17,370 bases of DNA. It comes from Acanthamoeba lenticulata. Taxonomy: Eukaryota; Discosea; Longamoebia; Acanthamoebidae. Location: positions 1-17,370 of the forward strand of contig NAVB01001375.1 of assembly GCA_002179805.1 (NCBI GenBank). Direction: 5' to 3'. The notes beneath the pieces are model-generated. The model searched no databases and had not been told where the DNA came from. It saw only the letters and a list, made by a program, of their open reading frames with translations. Below, one piece after another: positions 17,299-17,370 of the stretch; within the stretch, counting starts at the first letter, position 1, and the number at the start of each line of letters is the position of its first letter. Made by a program: the position numbers and the translations under genes.

Positions 17299-17370
17299 GG
17301 TTAGGGTTAGGGTTAGGGTTAGGGTTAGGGTTAGGGTTAGGGTTAGGGTTAGGGTTAGGGTTAGGGTTAG
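17292..17370 (+). repeat. telomere, (TTAGGG)n
   Basis: GGG followed by twelve perfect TTAGGG units and TTAG, running to the end of the window. The G-rich strand reads 5'->3' toward the end, as expected for a right-hand chromosome end. No degenerate units occur at the inner boundary, where unique sequence (CAGCTGAA) passes directly into perfect repeats. Confidence 0.98.

Noticed and set aside
1..17370. tRNA, rRNA or other structured RNA genes
   Set aside because: I saw no tRNA A/B-box arrangement, acceptor stem pairing or rRNA-like conserved stretch on either strand by eye; a covariance-model search would be decisive.

Overview
The window is the end of a eukaryotic chromosome. It finishes at the right in (TTAGGG)n and carries intron-dense, compact nuclear genes. 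Introns are about 50-320 bp, mostly GT-AG, often with (CT)n tracts, and genes lie only about 100-200 bp apart. An amoebozoan such as an Acanthamoeba-like amoeba is my best guess. The reasons are the short-intron gene-dense layout and the pandoravirus-style ankyrin/F-box gene near the telomere; pandoraviruses infect Acanthamoeba. Species is inference, not read from the sequence.

Left part (about 1-12249): six genes head to tail on the + strand. I assembled exons by hand, and every spliced model keeps frame to its stop. They are: (1) U5 snRNP 40 kDa WD40 protein (SNRNP40), 379-2837; (2) a secreted S66-family LD-carboxypeptidase/MccF-like peptidase, 3032-5064; (3) an F-box/leucine-rich-repeat protein, 5197-7847; (4) pyroglutamyl-peptidase I (C15), 8007-9262; (5) an intronless NADPH-dependent FMN reductase-like flavoprotein, 9394-10137; (6) a membrane-anchored short-chain dehydrogenase, 10244-12249. 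They look like independent housekeeping or metabolic genes and show no sign of an operon or shared pathway.

Middle-right part (about 12250-15895): composition and organisation change abruptly. A start-proximal fragment of a PCNA sliding clamp begins 2 bp after the stop of gene 6. It runs into the tail of a minus-strand, GC-rich F-box/ankyrin-repeat gene of pandoravirus style. Then come a GC-rich + strand frame broken by stops and a minus-strand gene interrupted by one in-frame TAA. I read this as a decaying, composite island of giant-virus-like DNA in the subtelomere.

Right end (15896-17370): two short inverted repeats lead into a C2H2 zinc-finger gene. One of its introns is filled with a 7-bp (CCACTYR) minisatellite. 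Its last readable exon runs straight into the telomere, so the telomeric repeat itself supplies a TAG stop. The chromosome end therefore appears to have broken, or been healed, inside or just beside this gene.
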